In this document: in pieces, positions 63,950 through 64,000 of the stretch
Layout: every line of letters starts with the position of its first letter
Numbering within the stretch: position 1 is the stretch's first letter
Assembly (NCBI RefSeq): GCF_001468005.1
Contig: NZ_LNYY01000019.1
Coordinates: 1,075,948 to 1,139,947 of the forward strand
Direction: 5' to 3'
Length of the DNA stretch: 64,000 bases
Source: Legionella steelei
Lineage (GTDB): Bacteria; Pseudomonadota; Gammaproteobacteria; Legionellales; Legionellaceae
Translations under genes and position numbers: made by a program
Notes under the pieces: generated by a model
The model's database searches: none
What the model was told of the DNA's origin: nothing
What the model saw: only the letters and a program-made list of their open reading frames with translations

Positions 63950-64000
63950 CGGGGACATCCCTGACACTGTTCGGGGACATCCTTGACACATGAGTTGAGA
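63950..64000. mobile_element. Possible insertion-sequence end with tandem motif
   Basis: CGGGGACATCCCTGACAC at 63950-63967 recurs as CGGGGACATCCTTGACAC at 63972-63989, a 22-base period. Repeated motifs at an element end are known in the IS21 family. The element itself would lie beyond the window, so the family is not certain. Confidence 0.4.

Larger units (their letters stand above)
63412..64000. other. Long AT-rich region with no gene seen
   Basis: This 589-base stretch is upstream of fis. It contains TTAA-N7-TTAA at 63534-63553, AT-rich sequence with no open frame of note, and at 63901 onward an interrupted MITE-like copy and an insertion-sequence-like end. The fis promoter must lie in the part near 63412-63560. 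Confidence 0.5.

Overview
The window looks like a chromosome segment of a Legionella species. It is AT-rich and gamma-proteobacterial, with compact housekeeping operons interleaved with large eukaryote-like or repeat proteins: an F-box/pentapeptide protein, an ankyrin protein, a kinase-like protein, a matrixin-type protease, a coiled-coil protein and a 33-residue-repeat protein. Four effector-like genes carry upstream elements that fit the PmrA box described for Legionella pneumophila Dot/Icm effector genes. The genus assignment is inferred from this combination; the species cannot be named from the sequence alone.

Layout. 1-8.2 kb is accessory: a truncated F-box/pentapeptide gene, fragments of two unrelated insertion sequences, a DUF305 protein, a kinase-like protein, several small orphans and a DUF2490 protein. 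8.3-16.7 kb holds an SDR reductase, the 33-residue-repeat protein, an M10 metallopeptidase, MltA, a thiolase and two orphan genes. 16.9-24.6 kb holds two MFS transporters, an MscS channel, an EptA-like phosphoethanolamine transferase, a flavin oxidoreductase paired with a His/Asn/Tyr-rich secreted protein, and an orphan. 24.8-33.3 kb is core: map-glnD, tadA, guaBA, minDE. 33.6-46.2 kb holds a FecR/DUF6600 surface protein with a 24-residue repeat tail, FadE, an alpha/beta hydrolase, a ugpAEC transporter (without ugpB) joined to a DUF1189 gene, a quinone oxidoreductase and a ClC antiporter. 46.2-53.6 kb holds trpEG and an arginine module: binding protein, permease, ATPase, argG and argH in one overlapping operon, divergent from argR across ARG-box-like sites. 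53.8-64 kb holds the ankyrin protein, gatCAB, the coiled-coil protein, rnpB RNA, a Fis protein and, at the right edge, what looks like an insertion-sequence end inside a mobile repeat.

How the parts fit. The arginine module is a self-contained uptake, synthesis and repression unit. guaBA, minDE, gatCAB, map-glnD and rnpB are ordinary housekeeping. The effector candidates are scattered between core operons, each usually a single gene with its own promoter.

The most notable pattern is a shared promoter layout (TTAA-N7-TTAA followed 7-8 bases later by a -10 element) upstream of four otherwise unrelated genes. The second is a roughly 220-base mobile repeat with terminal inverted repeats, present in two opposite-facing copies and one interrupted copy. 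The third is an F-box joined to pentapeptide repeats. Functions of the orphan genes are not known to me, and their effector status is inference.
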